Origin: Pseudoduganella buxea
Lineage (GTDB): Bacteria; Pseudomonadota; Gammaproteobacteria; Burkholderiales; Burkholderiaceae_D
Direction: 5' to 3'
DNA length: 40,982 bases
Assembly (NCBI RefSeq): GCF_009720835.1
Contig: NZ_WNKZ01000056.1
Span: forward strand, 1 to 40,982
Under the pieces are notes generated by a model that did no database searches, was not told the origin of the DNA, and saw only the letters and a program-made list of their open reading frames with translations. Position numbers and translations under genes: made by a program. Shown in pieces: positions 39,268 through 40,982 of the stretch. Numbering within the stretch: position 1 is the stretch's first letter; every line of letters begins with the position of its first letter.

Positions 39268-40410
39268 ATGAACAAAATCGGTTTCTCGGGCACTCTCGAC
39301 CCGATCACGAACGGCCATATGTGGGTCATCGGCGAAGCACGCACGATCGCGAAGGAAGTGGTGGTGTTCCTGTCGGAGAACTCGACCAAGCAGCCCAAGT
39401 TCTCCGCCGAGGAGCGCCGCGACATCGTGCTGGCCAGCTGCGCCGAACGGGGCTGGGACAATGTCCAGGTGCAGATCGTCAAGAGCGACTACACGGCCCG
39501 CGTGGCCCGCAAGCACGGCATCGACTACCTGATCCGGGGCATTCGCACCACCGCCGATTTCGACTACGAAAACCTGATCCAGCAGACCAACGTGGAAGTC
39601 ATCGGCGGCGCCAAGACGCTGTTCGTGATGCCGCCGCGCGACCTGGGGTCGGTCAGCTCCAGTTTCGTCAAGGCGCTGGAAGGGCCCGTGGGCTGGAACT
39701 GGACGATGAAGAAGTTCGTGCCGGCGCCGGCCTACCGGGCCTGGATACTGGACTGGCTGCACAAGGAATGGCAGGCGCTGTGGCGCGACGCCAATCCCGC
39801 TGCCCTGGCAGCCGCCGACACCTGGTTCGAGCGCCTGACGGGCGCCGGCGCCTACGGCGGCACCGAACGCCACTACCACAACCTGGATCACCTGGTGCAC
39901 GGCCTGTCCGAAATCCGCGCGTGGAGCGCCAATACCCGGCCCGCGCCGGGCGACGCCGATATCGTGCGGGCCGCCTTCTGGTTCCACGACGCCGACTACT
40001 CGCATGGCGCCGGCGACGGCGTGTCGAACGAGGAAGCGAGCGCGCGCCTGTGGCTGGAAAGCGGCCTGGCCCGCGACGCCGCCATGGCCGACCAGGTGGC
40101 GCAGCTGATCCGCGCCACCGATCACTTCCAGGGCAACGCCATCGAACACCGGCTCAAGGGCATCATGCTGGGCGTCGACCTGGCCATCCTGGGTCAGGAC
40201 GAAGAGGTCTACGAGCATTACGCGCGCGGCATCCGCGCCGAATACGCGCACGTGCCGGAAGAGCGCTACACGAGCCAGCGCGGCCAGGTGCTGGCACACC
40301 TGCGCGGCAAGGCCGAGCAAAGCCAGTTGTATGTGGACGGCTGGTTCGCCGACCAGTACAACGACCAGGCCATCGCCAACATGACGCGGGAGCTGGCGAC
40401 GCTGGCGTGA
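39268..40410 (+). CDS. CoaD-like nucleotidyltransferase fused to an HD-type hydrolase
   Basis: 380 residues, over twice the ~160 of a normal pantetheine-phosphate adenylyltransferase (PPAT). Residues 1-138 align with PPAT: T9 and the NGH motif H17 (GTLDPITNGH), K41, R90 and R93 (LIRGIR), and SVSSSFVK (128-135). These are the ATP and phosphopantetheine contacts of E. coli CoaD (T10, H18, K42, R88, R91), offset by -1 for the first three and +2 for the two arginines. Residues ~155-375 form a COG4339-like HD hydrolase with H202/H204/H208 (RHYHNLDH), H240-D241 (WFHDADY) and D304. The fusion could pair nucleotide transfer with a phosphohydrolase step; the substrate is unknown. It may not be the cell's main CoaD. 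The ribosome binding site is weak. Confidence 0.85.
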   Translation: MNKIGFSGTLDPITNGHMWVIGEARTIAKEVVVFLSENSTKQPKFSAEERRDIVLASCAERGWDNVQVQIVKSDYTARVARKHGIDYLIRGIRTTADFDYENLIQQTNVEVIGGAKTLFVMPPRDLGSVSSSFVKALEGPVGWNWTMKKFVPAPAYRAWILDWLHKEWQALWRDANPAALAAADTWFERLTGAGAYGGTERHYHNLDHLVHGLSEIRAWSANTRPAPGDADIVRAAFWFHDADYSHGAGDGVSNEEASARLWLESGLARDAAMADQVAQLIRATDHFQGNAIEHRLKGIMLGVDLAILGQDEEVYEHYARGIRAEYAHVPEERYTSQRGQVLAHLRGKAEQSQLYVDGWFADQYNDQAIANMTRELATLA

Positions 40411-40467
40411 GCGTGGCAGGGTGGGGGGCAGGCAGGGAGCGGTGCTCCTTGAATTCCCCGCTACGCC

Positions 40468-40980
40468 TTAGAACTTGTTCCAGTTATTGCGCCGATGTTC
40501 GGTGGCTTCCTTCATCAGGTGACCGGCGCGGGTGGGGTCTTGTGTCGTCATCGCCAGTTCCTGCAGCGCGGGCGGGTATTCCCGCTCGGCCGATTCCTCC
40601 AGCAACGCGGCGGCCTTGTCCAGGTCGCGCGGCACGCCGTCGCCTTCGCGGTAGGCATACGACAGCAGGAACATCGCGTGGGCATTGCCCAGTCCACTGG
40701 CCAGCTGCAGCCAGCGCGCCGCCGTGGCGGCGTCGCGCGGCACGCCTTCGCCGTTCTTCGCCATCAAGCCCAGCATCAGGGCCGCACGGGCCTGGCCGCC
40801 CTCGGCGGCGCGCTGGTACCACGGCCATGCGGCGGCCGGATCGGCCTTGATGCCGGCGCTGGGGCTGCGCAGCATCTCGCCCAGGTGGAAAGCGGCCTGC
40901 GCGTCGCCGGCCTGCGCCGCCTGCAGCAGCAAGCCGTGCGCCTCGGCGCGCGACGCGCAGGCCGCTTTCCACCTGGGCGA
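40468..40980 (-). CDS. Sel1-repeat (TPR-like) protein, N-terminal part missing
   Basis: Only the last ~170 residues are present, open to the window edge. Three Sel1-like units are seen: AAWPWYQRAAEGGQARAALMLG, AARWLQLASGLGNAHAMFLL and AAALLEESAEREYPPALQEL, the first two followed by the spacers NGEGVPRD and EGDGVPRD. Such solenoids bind other proteins, often in envelope or stress signalling. The last 33 bases of the window are an exact inverted copy of bases 40875-40907, so the residues encoded beyond 40949 are doubtful; the true N-terminus is unknown. Confidence 0.8.
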   Translation of the reverse strand, partial: SPRWKAACASRAEAHGLLLQAAQAGDAQAAFHLGEMLRSPSAGIKADPAAAWPWYQRAAEGGQARAALMLGLMAKNGEGVPRDAATAARWLQLASGLGNAHAMFLLSYAYREGDGVPRDLDKAAALLEESAEREYPPALQELAMTTQDPTRAGHLMKEATEHRRNNWNKF

Positions 40981-40982
40981 GA
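40875..40982. repeat. Perfect 33-bp inverted repeat ending at the window edge
   Basis: Bases 40875-40907 are exactly complementary to 40950-40982, with 42 bases between. The right arm ends at the last base of the window. A foldback assembly or library artefact is the most likely reason; a real coding inverted repeat is less likely. Confidence 0.85.

Overview
The window is GC-rich (apart from a few AT-richer intergenic patches) and its gene set looks like an Oxalobacteraceae betaproteobacterium of the Massilia / Pseudoduganella / Duganella type. The pointers are large glycine-rich PEP-CTERM proteins, an imuA-imuB mutagenesis pair, a beta-type hrpA with DUF3418-like C-terminus, YggX, twin IbpA-like heat-shock genes and a PHB-depolymerase-type esterase. 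This placement is inferred from gene content and protein style, not from a search. The window begins inside a repeated gene and ends inside a perfect inverted repeat, so both edges look like assembly boundaries.

Layout. 1-5.1 kb: the 3' end of one glycine-rich PEP-CTERM exoprotein gene, followed by a complete near-copy of the same family; the last ~0.8 kb and the terminator are almost identical in both. 5.5-15.7 kb: a chemosensory operon on the + strand, in the order short membrane MCP, CheY, STAS protein, CheA, MCP, MCP, CheW, CheR, CheB. 15.7-17.7 kb: a facing minus-strand operon of response regulator, CheC-type phosphatase and GGDEF diguanylate cyclase. CheA carries a tandem motif that resembles the c-di-GMP-binding MshEN module, so the two operons may form one chemosensory/c-di-GMP circuit. 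No flagellar or pilus genes are present to show the output. 17.9-22 kb: rpiA with a small lipoprotein gene, a secreted GH5 glycosidase, and minus-strand yggX and argA. 22-26.2 kb: hrpA, then a nine-copy 16-bp tandem repeat. 26.6-28.5 kb: a divergent pair, PRC-barrel protein and PHB-depolymerase-like esterase. 28.7-30.9 kb: a LexA-boxed imuA-imuB pair without an adjacent dnaE2. 31-33.8 kb: minus-strand glutathione transferase and an M61 peptidase. 33.9-35.1 kb: two tandem small heat-shock genes, the first with a sigma-32-type promoter and both with a ROSE-type RNA thermometer over the ribosome binding site. 35.35-35.5 kb: a MITE-like palindromic element. 35.5-39.2 kb: a DegQ/MucD protease and an OmpR-type two-component pair. 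39.3-40.4 kb: a protein joining a CoaD-like nucleotidyltransferase to an HD-type hydrolase. 40.5 kb to the end: a Sel1-repeat protein cut by the window edge.

The most unusual items are the CheA with the MshEN-like insert next to a diguanylate cyclase, the CoaD-HD fusion, the paired ROSE elements, the 16-bp repeat array, the homogenised PEP-CTERM twins, the MITE-like hairpin and the terminal inverted repeat, which is probably an assembly artefact.
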